A stretch of 64,000 bases of DNA from contig NMRA01000530.1 of assembly GCA_002633005.1 (NCBI GenBank), positions 1-64,000 of the forward strand, given 5' to 3'. Position 1 is the first letter of the stretch. Each line of letters opens with the position of its first letter. Shown here one piece after another: positions 1 to 11,711 of this stretch. This DNA comes from Phoronis australis (lineage: Eukaryota > Phoronida > Phoronidae). A program made the translations under genes and the position numbers. The notes under the pieces were generated by a model that was given only the letters and a program-made list of their open reading frames with translations, did not search any database and was not told the DNA's origin.

Positions 1-540
1 CTGCCAAATATTTGAATGAGATCGCTCGGAATCTAGGCACCAGACAAAATAGCAAATCGAAGAATAAACAAGAATTGAATACAGACAGAGGATAAGAATT
101 GCCAGCTATTACCATCGTTTCCTTTCAAGTAACTGCCACCAGGCGGTGTTGGAAAACCAGCAAGAACCACCCCATGGTGACTGTGTAGACATTGACGGAG
201 ATTCCTGTCAGTACCCCGAGGAAGGGCACACGACAGGGTTGAAGGCTAGGTCCACAAAAACAAAACAGGTCGCCGATAGGTAACTACTCCACGTCCTATT
301 CTATATAACGGCGCCAGCTATATGAACATTCATTCTGTCATCGTTAAACATGTTGTTCTTCTTGGACACAAAATATGAGCTCAGTCATTGTAACATTTTT
401 GTGGTCAAAAACAACATGTTTAACCTCCGTGAAAGTCATTATTTGCATTTGCTAACACGTTATTAGACTTGTACTCATTACATGTACACCATAAATATAT
501 GGAGTAAGGCGCCGTTTTCTAATCTTTTTTTAAACCAAAG
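1..540. other. No gene seen; flank outside the left duplication arm
   Basis: I find no coding exon here. The matching sequence in the right arm (just past 40990) does not align with it, so the inverted duplication seems to end near 541. The next VWDE-L exon (the vWD-start exon) would lie to the left, outside the window. Confidence 0.5.
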
Positions 541-990
541 CTATCGAGAGTAAAGATGCCGCAGACCTGTGAAGTCAAATATATCAAAAGTTTCGATCAT
601 GAACTGAAAGCTTCCACTCACTGGTTCTCAAAGCTCGTGAAGTGCGGATCCCCATGCGGGTTACAAGTCTCGATCCCTGTTTGTATAATTTCTTTCTAAA
701 AATAATAATTTTCGTTATTAAAACGAATACCTTGAACATGGGTCAGTTAGATATTCGTTACGCCTGCTGAGCCAATTTTGGGGGAACTTCAGAAATAGAT
801 CTAATGCTGGTTTATGAACTGAGCAGAAAATTGGGACATGTTATTGCATAAAATCGCGTACTGCGGTGGAAATCCATCGCTAGGTCATTGGCTAATATCC
901 GATGAATTCCCGCTGTGGAGTGAGTAACAGGCTGATACCGTGGCGCTAAGGAAACCGGAACACCATCCAATATGCTTCTTATCTCGTAAA

Positions 991-1225
991 AAACGATTCG
1001 CTTTTAATTCAATTTCTTCTTTGACATGGTAAAACTTTCGTACCGACAACCCGGGAAAGACCAAATTGTAGCTCGTAACAGCGTCTATTTTGACGCGCTT
1101 TCTTTTCCCACTAGTATCGTAGTCATTTACTGCTTGCAACTTGAAGCTTAACCTCGCTAAACCATCCTTGGAATCCCATTTCATCTGACTCAGTGCTTGA
1201 TTGCATTGTTCGGCAACTACCAAAC
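991..1225 (-). CDS. VWDE: VWDE-L exon 5, pre-vWD region
   Basis: The acceptor is TTTCCAG before 1225. The visible reading runs LVVAEQC, WDSKDGLARLSFKLQAVNDY, KRKRVKIDAVTSY, FPGLSVR, IELKANRFL. Conservation with the right copy fades near 991. The frame stays open to 885, but I cannot fix the donor; a GT in the needed phase is not obvious. Family position: just upstream of the vWD domain. Confidence 0.75.
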
Positions 1226-4200
1226 CTGGAAAATTAATATAGATTACACAAAATGTATGCACACGTGTACTGGACTTGTATATGTTACTGCAATTGCGTT
1301 TTAATGTTCAACAACTTACTATCCGGATCGTCCATCCTCAGTTGAACATCACACGCTTCACCGGATTCGCACACGATTGGAACTGTCGATTCTAAAATGA
1401 CGTCATCTTCATCCGCCTCTTGCATTACAGAACGATTCACGCTACGAAACCTAGACTAATAGTTGCAGATTTTAAAAACACGTAATTGTTGTTTCACAAG
1501 CACTTTAAAAACATTTTGTATCGATATCTATCAGACGCAAAGGAGCACCACTCATGTTTGGTGACGACGGCGATGATCAGTGTGGATGGTAATGCTGTCG
1601 ATGCTGGTGGGAGTGGTGGTGGTGGTGATTATGATTGTGATGGTTGTGGACATGATGGTGTTGGCGGTGGTGCTGCTGCTGGTGGTAGTCAGCGGTGGTG
1701 TTGGTGGTGGTGGAGATGATGGTTGTAGGGTTGAGGGTGATGGGGGTTGTGCTGATACTGCATGTGGTGTCGGTAATAATGACGGGTGAGACAGAGGTGC
1801 GAATGGTTGTGGTGACGGAGTTGGTTATGATTGAAGTGGTGGTGACATAATGATTATGACAGTGACGGCGCCAAAAAAGTTTACTTGAGCCTAAATCAAC
1901 CAAACACTTCTGAAAGTGGGAGTTGCACGGTAACTCCTTATTTCTGTGATTGCTTGGCCAAATGAGTTAGAAACGTAACGACGGTACCAACTGATGACTC
2001 TATTTTCAATATTGTGAATGGTCTTTCTCAAGTGGAACGCCTGTAATAAACCCTCAACATTTCACAACAGTAAAGCAATATTTGTAGAATTTTACAACTT
2101 ATCAAACAACTTAAGTCCTACTTTATGAGATACAAATTGGAATCTTCTTTATTACAAAATGCTTACGCGGAGTTCCAACTTGAATGGTGGGCTTCTGTCT
2201 GACTGTTCTTTTCCTACGGTGATGGCACAAGTTAACTGAAAATAGATGCAAAAAGTCTCTGAGTTGCCTGAGGTTGCCTAGAACTCTTCTAGTAAAAGCA
2301 TTAGATTACACTTGCGAGGTTGCGTACTGTGTTCACACCTCGGTGCGTCCTGTTCCCATGCCTTCTGGTTTTTCTTTAAAGAGGCATGTTTAAGGTGAAG
2401 CCTAGTTTTGGTCGAAGCAGGAAATCTCAGAGATGTTGCTAATTTTAACTTGAAAAGAAACCTTTCTATTGCAGCCTTAAAAGGACATTATTGCATTTGA
2501 GGCTGAAAAAAAGCATTTTGTGATTGTAATTTAGTGGGACAGACTTCTTAAAGTTTTGGCTAGAGGAATGAAGCAACACATGTTCTTGTGACAGTATTAC
2601 TAATGACCAATGTTCGCCGTTGTCTGCCGAACAATCACCATTGGAGTAGGCTTGAAATATTCTGCATGTTAACGCGTGCATTTGGCTCAGCGGTAGAGCG
2701 TTCGGCTGCTTCATGGCGGAGTTCGTGGGTTGCATTGCGCACTACTGTTAATTTGTGCACGAGAGCAACGCGGAACTTTCACATGCATCCACCTTATGCA
2801 TGGCATAAACCGATGGACATTATTTTTAATATTCTCACTACACGGAGCAATGGTAGTAACTTTATAACAACCTCCAGGTGGTGCAAAGTCAAGTCAGGAA
2901 CGCTCTCCTCATTCGGAACACACTTGCCACCTTTCATCGTAATTCTTCCATACGTTTCGAGGATTGAGAGGCAGATACATATAACAATGGACCCAAAATA
3001 ATAGAAAGATCACTACGGGGTGCAACGTAGGACAAAATCCATCTCAAATAGGGCAGGTGCTGTTGTCTAAGTGATGGCAACTCATTTTCAAATTCCATGA
3101 AAATCCATCAAGGAACTTGGTAGATATCAAGGCAAACACAAAGAAAAACAAAATTAACACCAGATGTACTCTTCCTCATTTGAAAGACATGTCAATTTGC
3201 ATGTACATCCATCACGAAACTTCCACTAGAGGGCGTCACAGCCGTTGTACTCGTTCAACAATAATTGTCAGCCATGTATTTCCCAGCAGGAACACAAATG
3301 CCAATTTTCATAATGATTATTTGAATGATACAGACAGACGCCAAAATTCAGACTTAAAATAGTACAAATGGTCGCTAGATGGCATACAATACATTGAATC
3401 CATTCGAAAATGGAAAGGTGTTATAGACTCTAATAAAAATCTGAGGAAAACGTATAAATTGCCACTAGGGGGGCACAACAGTAATCTGAATTGTCCAAAA
3501 GTGGTCATCATGACAATGGTCACTTTCTTAAAAATATACCATTCAAATTTAACAAAGATCCTGCCAGAGGTTTCAAAGATAAGGCCGCGGACTGAGGAAA
3601 CAAAAACAAAAACAAAAACAAAAACAAAACAAAAACAAATCTTCCACTATCTGGTGCCACAGCAGTCGGAGTAGTACGAAAATCACCGTTACCTGTGCTT
3701 TTCTCAATAGGAGAAAATGTGCCAATTTTGGAGGGGTTTGTCGAATATACTACAGGGAAAGATTCGAAAATAATAAAAAGGTCATTATCCGAAAATGAGA
3801 AGATGTCATCGTTTTTCTTAAAAGACGTTTTGCCAAAATTCATGAAAAAATGTTAAGCAACTCCAGAGATACAGAGTGAAACGTTAAAAAACGAAAATGT
3901 CACTAGGTGCACAGTTGTAGTCAGATCCCATTCGTCGCCATACGTTGTCACTATCATAGAAATACACTTACCAAATATAACAAATTTCCTTCAGTGGGTT
4001 CATGAGATACAGCCGCGGACGCAAAAAGAAACAAGGTGTCATTAGGATGCGCCACAGGTGTCTTCTTATAGGTAGGAACGCATATACCAGTTTTCATGTT
4101 CATCTTTAAAGTTGTTTGATCGATAGAGGGGGATACACAAAACACGAAAACAATAATAAAACGGCATCTAGGTGGCGCATAATTATGGGCGGCACACCAT

Positions 4201-7200
4201 AGGCGGCTGGGGGGGGGGGGGCTAATGCCCCACCGCACTTATTTCAATGCTGCACTGTCTATGGTCACATGGGCGGCGCACCATAGGAGGCTAGGGGTTA
4301 CAGCCTCCCACTTATTTCAGTGCTGCACCGTCCATGATAATACAAGGAATCCATTCGAAAACGAGAGAGCGGCATTGTCTCTTTAATTGCTACCACTTTA
4401 CCAACTTTCATGAAAATGCCGTCAAGGGTCTCCATCTATTATAGAAACATGTTTGCAAAATTTCACGAGGTTTCGGAGATACAGCAACGGACGTAGGTGG
4501 CTTGAATTTGGCCATTGGATTTCTGTACCTAACGTAAGGATCCTCGAATATCAAAATTTCTGAGTTACTGGTATAATTTCTTTTATTATAGACCGAAAAC
4601 GGCAATTTGCTTGCGTAATAGTCTTGTCAGCTCGCCGGCTAATGCATGCCTTAAATTTCCTTAATTAAGGTTGTGTAGGGCCCTCTTGATAACCTGCGTA
4701 TTTAGCCAAACATCCACAAAACTATATGTAAAGACTTTAACCGTGTAAAACTACATGTTTTCTGATAGTAGAAAGCCTGAAAAGGTTGATTAATTAGGTC
4801 ACTTGGTCATATCTTTTCAATAAACGTAGCAAAACGCAAAGGTTCACTGACAGAAAAACAACGGTATCATTTGATACACAGTGCTCAAGTTGAGATCTCA
4901 AAAACGCTATTGGAGTATATCATTTCGTTTTATGAAACTTTCGATTTTTGGCCAAAATGTCATATTTTTATAGCCCCCCATGCAAAATTGACGCATTTAA
5001 AAAACGATTCCTTTTATTGCACTAGAGGAGAATGCATAAAAGCACAGTATCTGAAAGTTTTATTAAATTCGATCATCGATTATTGAGATATGATGTAACG
5101 ACGTTCGCCAAATTTGGACAATTTCATTGAGACATGCGTAACCTTAACGAACACACTTGTTGCAGTCCTGTTCATATCATCATGCATTTCACAGACACGC
5201 GTAGTACTGAGATAATCACCTTTTTATTGAAATGTTTGTTAAGTAGGTTCACGGGAAGTGTTGATACTTCGTTTGATCTTCCCTGAATGTTTTCCTCTTG
5301 AATGATGTCATCATCCGCATACCACGTGACCTTGTAATCCTTTCCGTCTGATTGGTGATAACACTTAAACATGAAGTCGCCGTTCTTGCCCACTTCTACG
5401 CCCGATAAGACCGGTTGCAAAATTTTCTTTGCGGCTTAAAGAATGTTCAACATATGAATTTTATCCGCTGGGTTACCAGAGGGTAAATGGTTTCGCACTC
5501 AAGATTTTCAATACGTCTCGTTGAAAATATGCCTTTGTAAAATCAGTTTGAACAGTTACTTGCTGTGCAGAGGAAATTACCCTGTAAAATATGAAACCTA
5601 CGCAGGCACATTGGGATCAGCCAATACGTTCCCGCCACTTTCTACACGCGCCTGCATTTCTTCATTGGTTTATGATAAATCTTGTACCAACAAGGAATAT
5701 CAACTTTGGAAACAAAAAAATGTATACTACTAAATGTTGCAATATACATGTACTACATCTATTGTAACCGTGGTCATGTGTATGTAGTTCTTGTTAATTG
5801 TTTACATTTTCCTTTTTAAATAAAAAATTGTATATTAATTAAAATGGTGTAGAATATGAAATTTCACCATCTTTCAAATATTATTATCTGGTTAAGAAAC
5901 ATTCCATGGACAATCCAAACCCGCATTCTTCATATGTTCGTTCCCACTACTGAAAATTGACTTTTGATTTAGATTACTTGGGTCTACAGTAATAAATTTG
6001 GTCCCAATATGTTCTTTATTACAATGGGGACTGATTTCTGGTCAAGGGATTCGATCTTGCTAGAAAACTTTCCGGCTTATAAAATGATCCGCCGTGACAA
6101 ACCAACTTATTCAGTCAGACCTCAAACAATAACGATAAGTCATTTTTTCGGTCCCAAGACTAGAAATGATTTCTCATCCGAGAACAAAACAAGTTGTGAC
6201 CTGGTATACAACAACGAGGTTCAAATCAATATTACAATTATCAGAGAGGGTGGGTTCAAAGCCCCCTTAAGCGGCTTGGAGTGCCTTTCTCCATCCAGCG
6301 GACGGTATTTTGAAAGGTGGCCACTGACGGAGACATAGCAACACAAACTATCCGGCGGGACGAGACTAAAACTGGTGAATTACCAGCGCAGTACGCCAGT
6401 TGGCAAATGAGAGGGCGAAGGTAATAGACATAAAACGTTCCACAATTTTTAATCTTGATTCTGTACTCGGGAGAGTCCACACGTGACAAGCAGTGTTTAC
6501 CATAGGACACGCACTGTTGTCGTTCCACAACACCATCGGAGACTTTGGGATGATCTCCCACAAAAATAACTGGCAAATAAGTTCCACATTTGCCCATTCC
6601 AAAGTCCGCATTGTTCTCGTCTGGCACATGAGGCATGCGACCGTTACCGCCAGGTACCTGGAAACGGTACCAGCCTTCTGCCAAGTTTTTGTCACACATC
6701 ATTGGGTTCATACCATTTGTTTCAAGGCGCCAACCGTCTTTAAGAATGGTGGGGTTATTGCATGGGTCTGAACCACGTACCCACCCTACAGGTTAGAAGA
6801 ACACAGTCAACCCGATATCACTGATTCGGTCATTACAGAACGAGTTGTGCAGGTGTTCATATGCCATGAAATTCACACATTTGTTATACTATTCATAATG
6901 AGAATGTCGTCTTCTGCGAAAGCACTACTTACGAAGAGGACCGCCACGGGAACAACTGGGAACTTCACAAAAATGAAACAGCTGAAATTATAAGATGATT
7001 ATTACAGACTATAGGGAAATAAATAGAGATAATATTTACAAAAAGTCACGCAGCAGCGTGATAAAATAAAAGTAATATGGTTTGGATGTAAGAACAAGTA
7101 GCCTAAATCACAGGCATTGTTTAGTAGTAGATGTTAAAACATTTAGAAAATTAGTTGTACCACAATATTAGCCTCGAATGGCAGATGCAACCGTGTAATA

Positions 7201-9344
7201 ACCCATAAAGTTATCTCACTAGTGAGATAACATTTTGGCGGCAAACTGAGGCCGGATTCGAGCCCGGGCCTCAAGAGTTTCGAGTCGCCGACTTTACCAC
7301 TACACCAGTCAGCGGCTGACGTCATCGAATGTGAAAATAAAAGCGCAACAATCGCATGTTCAGCAGGGGGCATTGCACCGACATGCATACGCTATGAAAA
7401 ATAAGAAGCATAATTTCCATGAAAACGATATTTTAATTCAGTGAAAATTTTCTCTCGTGTTCTCTCACTTGTAAATCACCGATCTCCAATTTGAATGCGG
7501 GTATCGTGTCGTCGGGATCCGTTGGCTTGAGAATTATCACCCTCGGGGCTAACGCCCCTCGGACGATAGTTCTCCAAAATCCACTCGGACTCTAGATAAC
7601 GAGGGATAACGACTTCGCAACGTAATAATCTATTTTATGGAATGCCTGCACAGCCTCCGGGAATTTAACATTCATTAGGCTGACACATCAGAAATTACGT
7701 TCTTTAGTGTAGCAGAACCACTAAAGCTTTATGTCACTGCATCCGCCGATGAGGAACGGGACGAAATTACTTCAAAATCACGGGGTTACGTTTCCTATCG
7801 TCTAATGAATGTGACAATATGAGGGACGGTTGTCGGCTTGTAAACATCCGGTGACATCAGGCTTGGTGACTTGTAAACCATATGGCGGAAAACGTATTTT
7901 GTTACTTGAGCACGGGTTCATTTCAACATGGTTTTGACAATTACAACAAAGCAAAAGCACAATAAAAATAAAAATAAAAATAAGAAAATAAAGTGAGCTT
8001 CAAATACATCATTCAGCAGTTCTGCACAAACGATTTTCGAGGTACGCGCCATCAGGCAAATGTGAAGCTAAATTTCACCACTTGCTGCGTCTACGGCGGT
8101 AAAGCTGAATACCTGTATCACAGCGGGAAATATTTAGGCAAAACCACGTGCCTACGGCAATATCTCACGTAATTTTTGCAAAATCATGCTTTTTTTGCGA
8201 TGTCCTAGTATTATTGAACTCTACCCTGCTCATACATGTAGCTCATTAGTACGGCAAAATGATTAGTGCGGATTTTGCATGGTGACCACAAGCACTCCTG
8301 ACAGCCGCCAAATACCATGGAATATTGACTTAACAATGAGTCTCAGTAGACTTTGTGCAAGGTTTTTGAAGTTATTGTCACAGTATACTGTTCCTACTTT
8401 GAGGCTTTGTACACCCTGTGACTGTTTTTTATAAGACAAAAATCCATAAAAAACTGTTGAATGCCACCTTCCTTTTTGAAATTTGACTTAACGTTTTGAA
8501 GCATCTTTCAGTTTTGAGAAATGCTTTGAAATGACAAATTGAAATATTCTTTTTCGAAATTCACCCACCATTCTCCACAGAATTTGAGAAATGATACCCT
8601 AAATAACAAGTCGTTTTTCAAAGTCAAATCTTTTTGTTGCATGCTCCAGCGTTCGAGATATACTTTGAAATGACTAATCAAAACAATTTTTTGAAATTAT
8701 CCAATTCAATAACTTTTCTGGGGGTACTGATTGCCTACCCCCAAAATACGTGTAAGGCCACCTTGCATCGCCATTTATTGTTGGTAATAGTCCGCGAGAT
8801 CGCACGGTTGACATTTGCAGGAACACATTTGGCGAGTTATCGATTACTTGTACTGTATTTGTCTTTGTTATTCATCTTCATCACTATGGACCTTGCAATA
8901 TCTGTAATATCTAGTGTTATCTAAACCGGTAGTGTAAATAACGACTGATTTCGAAGAGGCGGTAGAAACTGAGGGGGGGGTGCAACTGTTTATGTGGGCC
9001 TGAAGCGTAGCTGTGGCGCGGTAAGCTGCAAACACGGAACAGTTGGTGACATTTGCGATTAGAATAGCTTTGAGTGGCCCTGTGGTCAGCGGGCTGTAAA
9101 GTGCCTTATCTAATTCATTTTGGAATTTTAGTTTTGTATTTTATATGACATGAAATAAACGCACTACTACTATCAGCACTACAGCAGAGTCTGGAACAAC
9201 CTGTTCTGCGATCGCAAATTGGCTGCAAATCCAATTATTACATTATGTTGACCTGGAATAAATAGTGCGTCGGAATACTTGAAGAGTCGTTACACTGTAC
9301 TTACCGACAACTGCTAGAAGAGCGAGTACACATATCAACATCAT
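991..9344 (-). CDS. VWDE: VWDE-like secreted protein, left copy (VWDE-L), 5' part
   Basis: Von Willebrand factor D and EGF domain protein, an extracellular protein. Five exons are visible: 9344-9305 (signal peptide), 6785-6384 (D8C domain), 5434-5220 (conserved module after D8C), 1441-1320 (block with the family motif ESTxPIVC) and 1225 to about 991 (pre-vWD region). The vWD and EGF exons must lie left of the window. Phases fit for exons 1-2-3 and 4-5. Exon 3 ends in phase 0 but exon 4 starts in phase 2, so one exon between them is unrecognised, as in the right copy. Oddities: a 9-bp in-frame deletion in exon 3 relative to the right copy removes part of a GPDE-type stretch, and the start region is tandemly doubled, leaving an upstream ORF. 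No stop or frameshift is seen in the five exons, so the copy could still be active. Confidence 0.82.
1320..1441 (-). CDS. VWDE: VWDE-L exon 4, ESTxPIVC block
   Basis: 122-nt exon (phase 2 start, phase 1 end, donor GTAAGT). It contains EADEDDVILESTVPIVC, which aligns with the ESTIPIVC block of vertebrate VWDE just before the pre-vWD region. Same length as the right-copy exon at 39526-39647. Confidence 0.85.
1597..1890 (+). repeat. GGT/GAT-rich microsatellite
   Basis: Dense imperfect GGT, GGTGAT and GATGGT triplets. The short ORFs here (Gly/Val or His/Thr runs) are by-products. The same repeat, reversed, lies at 39080-39370 in the right arm, so it predates the duplication. It lies in the intron between the unknown exon and exon 4. 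Confidence 0.85.
2672..2765 (+). repeat. tRNA-derived SINE head (family 3)
   Basis: Has an A-box TTGGCTCAGCGGTAGAGCG at 2682-2700 and a weaker B-box-like GTGGGTTGCATTGC near 2726-2739 at tRNA-like spacing. The match at 38165-38240 on the minus strand is at the same position in the other arm, so insertion predates the duplication. Not a functional tRNA: the B box lacks GGTTCGA and no acceptor stem is evident. Confidence 0.6.
3040..4520. repeat. Array of diverged repeat units in VWDE-L intron
   Basis: Recurring motifs at roughly 150-250 nt spacing: a CACTAGGKGGCRC-like motif (about 3222, 3462, 3646, 3900, 4035, 4165) and a GAGATACAGCNGCGGACG-like motif (about 3575, 4010, 4475). A relative of the first motif also occurs near 56580. 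The right arm keeps fragments near 36280-36540 and 37830-37860. It looks like an old, eroded tandem or clustered repeat; no TIR or tRNA head seen. Confidence 0.45.
5220..5434 (-). CDS. VWDE: VWDE-L exon 3, module after D8C (in-frame deletion)
   Basis: Encodes the LQPVLSGVEVGKNGDFMFKC segment followed by TWYADDDIIQ, matching the region after D8C in VWDE proteins. The acceptor is TTTAAG at 5435-5436 and the donor GTGATT follows 5220. It is 9 nt shorter than the right-copy exon because the GPDE-coding stretch is replaced by two codons (AAG-AAA-ATT in place of the longer sequence). Confidence 0.85.
6384..6785 (-). CDS. VWDE: VWDE-L exon 2, D8C domain
   Basis: 402-nt exon (acceptor CTGTAG, donor GTAATT, phase 1 to 1) encoding about 134 aa. 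It has the uromodulin/OIT3/VWDE D8C pattern: DPCNN, MMCDKNL, GWYRF, MPHV, KCGTYLPV, GDHP, RQQCVSY, IKNCGTFYVYYL, and a closing CxxAYC. About 11 residues differ from the right copy. All cysteines are kept. Confidence 0.92.
7153..7637 (-). mobile_element. Composite SINE/foldback element, short copy
   Basis: Inserted in VWDE-L intron 1 and absent from the corresponding site of the right arm (about 33313-33345). It shares its ends with the longer copy at 47451-48305. On the minus strand it has a tRNA-like head: A-box-like CTGGTGTAGTGGTAAAG (about 7291-7310) and B-box GGGCTCGAATCC (about 7254-7267). A perfect 22-bp palindrome (half-site GTTATCTCACT) sits at 7210-7231. The right part, from about 7533, is one arm and the centre of the foldback hairpin seen complete at 48131-48305. 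Confidence 0.7.
9305..9344 (-). CDS. VWDE: VWDE-L exon 1, signal peptide
   Basis: The exon encodes MMLICVLALLAVVG, a short hydrophobic leader, followed by GTAAG (phase 1). It pairs with right-copy exon 1 (MMLVCILALLAVVG). Two ATGs stand in tandem; the first is at 9344. Confidence 0.85.
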
Positions 9345-9660
9345 TCTGCGAAAAAATGAGCGATGGGTCTGAAAGGATAGTTATAGAACACCACGCTTTT
9401 AAGTGGTTGAAACGTGATAGTTCCCAGAGATAGCATCAACATTTATCCACGAAGGCATGCGCTCCGACTCTTGCGTAGTGATCATTTCGCGAAAAAAATG
9501 AGAACTGGGTCTGTACGGATGGTTATAGAACACCTCGCTTTCAAGTCCTCGAAACGTGACAGTTCTCAAAGATAGCAACAACCCTTTATCAACGAAGACA
9601 TACGCTCTGACACTCACGTAGTGATATGGGGAAAAATTCAATTCCAATGAATTCACAATA
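9345..9660 (-). promoter_or_regulatory. VWDE-L 5' region, tandemly doubled, with upstream ORF
   Basis: The block just upstream of exon 1 matches 30950-31160 in the right arm, but here it is present twice (about 9345-9482 and 9483-9620). Doubling copied the start-codon context, giving an upstream ATG at 9485 and a 28-codon ORF (9485-9399) that ends before the true start. No TATA box is evident. Conservation between arms suggests proximal promoter/5' UTR. Confidence 0.55.
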
Positions 9661-10009
9661 ATTTAGTGTCGTATATATTTCTGCTATTGTGCCACGCATT
9701 GAATCTTGCTGTTTTTCTTTTCCGTTAAACGATCTAACTCAAGGCATAAAACTTCCTTCTCTTAAATCTGATCATGAAAGTGCAGAAAATATTAATCTGT
9801 TTGCACGCAATACATGTCTCTAGAGCAATCTTCTCAATATTTCCAGGGGTGTTGAAAGCAATGACATAGCTGAAAATTTTGCCAATCTATGTTGCCTAGA
9901 ATCACAAACATTGGTATATAAAAGATCTTGCAGGTGGCCTGATGTCATTTGCGGTGTATCGGACGTGCGCAGGCCTCATGGTTGAGCCCACTGCACACCT
10001 GAGCTAAAG
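9661..10009. other. No gene seen; spacer
   Basis: Lies between the left duplication arm and the LINE. A stretch at about 9930-9985 (TTGCAGGTGG, then CGGACGTGCGCAGGCC) resembles 44978-45025, so it is probably part of a dispersed repeat. Confidence 0.4.
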
Positions 10010-10640
10010 CACGAGAGCCCCATTATGGTTCTTTGTGAAGGAAGTTTTCAAGTCTGCCCGTCTCTTTAAGAAAACGGACAGACGTTTCCATTTGTTGCCA
10101 TGCACTATATGTTGTAGGCATGTAACAGTGTCATCCAGTTGGTTGCTCCTTAGCCTATAAAAAGCTGGGCAAGACTCTACCAGGTGTTTAGGGGATTATA
10201 CGTCAGTGCCACACTCGGGACACACTGGGCTCCTCATATGCCCGATAAAGTGTCTGTGTCGGGCTATGTTACAGTGGCCCGTCAAAATTTTAGTGGCGTG
10301 TCTTATGCCCAATCTATCTAGACTCAGAAGGTTTTTTGAACCTTTTGGTTTGATCACATTGGGAAATTCTCCTTGGTCTCTCTGCAGGAGTTAAGTGATC
10401 CCCACTGGGCTGCTGACTGGGTATGTACCTAGTTGCGTATACTCATCCTGCATCACCCGTAAAATTTGGTCGTCTCCATTTCTGTTGATACTCGACAAGG
10501 TACAGTCTGGATTAGAAGGTACCGAGTTATAATTAGTGGTATCAGACCCAGTTTCTGCATGAAACAGTCTGATGAGGGACTCGCGCATGTTTCCTAAAGT
10601 TTCAATGCATTTGGAGACTTTGTTTACTCTCAGATGCTTA

Positions 10641-11110
10641 TCATACCGGGATAGCAGGTTCAGGCACAAAATGCAGAACGCTTGCTCCTATCTTTGCGAG
10701 TCTGTCTGTATTCTCATTACCATCAATTCCCACATGGGCCCTTACCCAGTGTATATTGACGGTTCTTTCAACTGCCAGCTTGTTAAGCTCATTAATACAA
10801 GCATTAACACAACGAGAGTTGACCCTTGGTTTCTTTAGGACTTTTATTGCTGCCTGGCTATCTGAAAAGATAGTAATTGGCTGATTGCCCACGTCGATGT
10901 TATGTTGTCGTGCCAGTTGAGCAGCTCTGTTAATTGCAGTGATCTCAGCCTGGAACACTGCTTTCTACAACTGCAACAGGAAGCTAGGCTTGAAAAATAG
11001 ACTCCAGCATCTGTCTGGCCATTTTCCAGTTTAGAGCCATCCGAATAATAAAGCACCTCATTCTTGTGTTCTGCGGTAGACCATCCATCACCAATTTTCG
11101 TGAAGAAATT
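10641..11110 (-). pseudogene. LINE RNase H domain (frameshifted)
   Basis: The first acidic motif YYSDGSK lies in one frame (ORF 11179-10844) and the E, D and H motifs (QAEITAI, FSDSQAA, RAHVG, GNENTDRLAK) in another (10958-10641). One shift near 10960 separates them. Confidence 0.85.
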
Positions 11111-11711
11111 GTTTGTATGATTTAAACCTGTGACCTGGACATCACTAGTCATGTTCCATAGTTGCCCAGTCTTGGCCATAAGCTAACTGCAAACATTCCT
11201 GTGGCATTTGTGTGCAACGGAATCAGGGAAGTCAGTTTTCACCACTGACCATTATATCTGAGACGAAGTACAGCACATGCAACTTCACCCTCAAGGTATA
11301 TGCACAGTGGTGGTAGACCGATTTGCATTTCTATGGCTGCAGAAGGCGTTTCTGGAAAAGCAGAGGTTATGCACAAACAAGCTAGACGTTGCAACTGATT
11401 AAGTTTTTTGATAATTGTAATCAGTTTTATTGCTGTTACCCATATCGACGAAGCATAGGACATTATAGGTCGGACAACAGCAGTATAAATCCAGTACATA
11501 TTCTTGGTAGACATTCCCCAAGTTTTACCAACCGCACGGCTGCATCTCACCAAAGCAGGTTTGGGTTTTGAGATTTTTGCTGTAGTATGCGGGGTCCAGG
11601 AAAGACGATGGTGTAAAATGACACCTAGATAAGTCGCCTTGTCAACAAGATCAAGATGTTTACCATTCAGCGTTAAAGGTCGCATTAACCATTTAAGGTT
11701 CCAGTGCCGGG

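Larger units (their letters stand above)
541..9660 (-). repeat. Left arm of a large inverted duplication
   Basis: Read on the minus strand, this arm matches 30941-40990 on the plus strand in the same order. Matching blocks are the promoter block, exons 1-5 of VWDE, a tRNA-derived SINE, a GGT/GAT-rich microsatellite and intron blocks. The outer end is placed by the shared stretch around 541-660, which matches 40840-40990 reversed. Exons are about 90% identical by eye. Introns keep alignable blocks broken by many insertions and deletions, so this is an old duplication and not two haplotypes of one locus. Confidence 0.85.

Noticed and set aside
2466-2735. ORF conserved between arms (2466-2735 minus; 38196-38474 plus)
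   Set aside because: Similarity is explained by the duplication; the frame crosses the reverse of a tRNA-like SINE and has length differences that are not codon-preserving.
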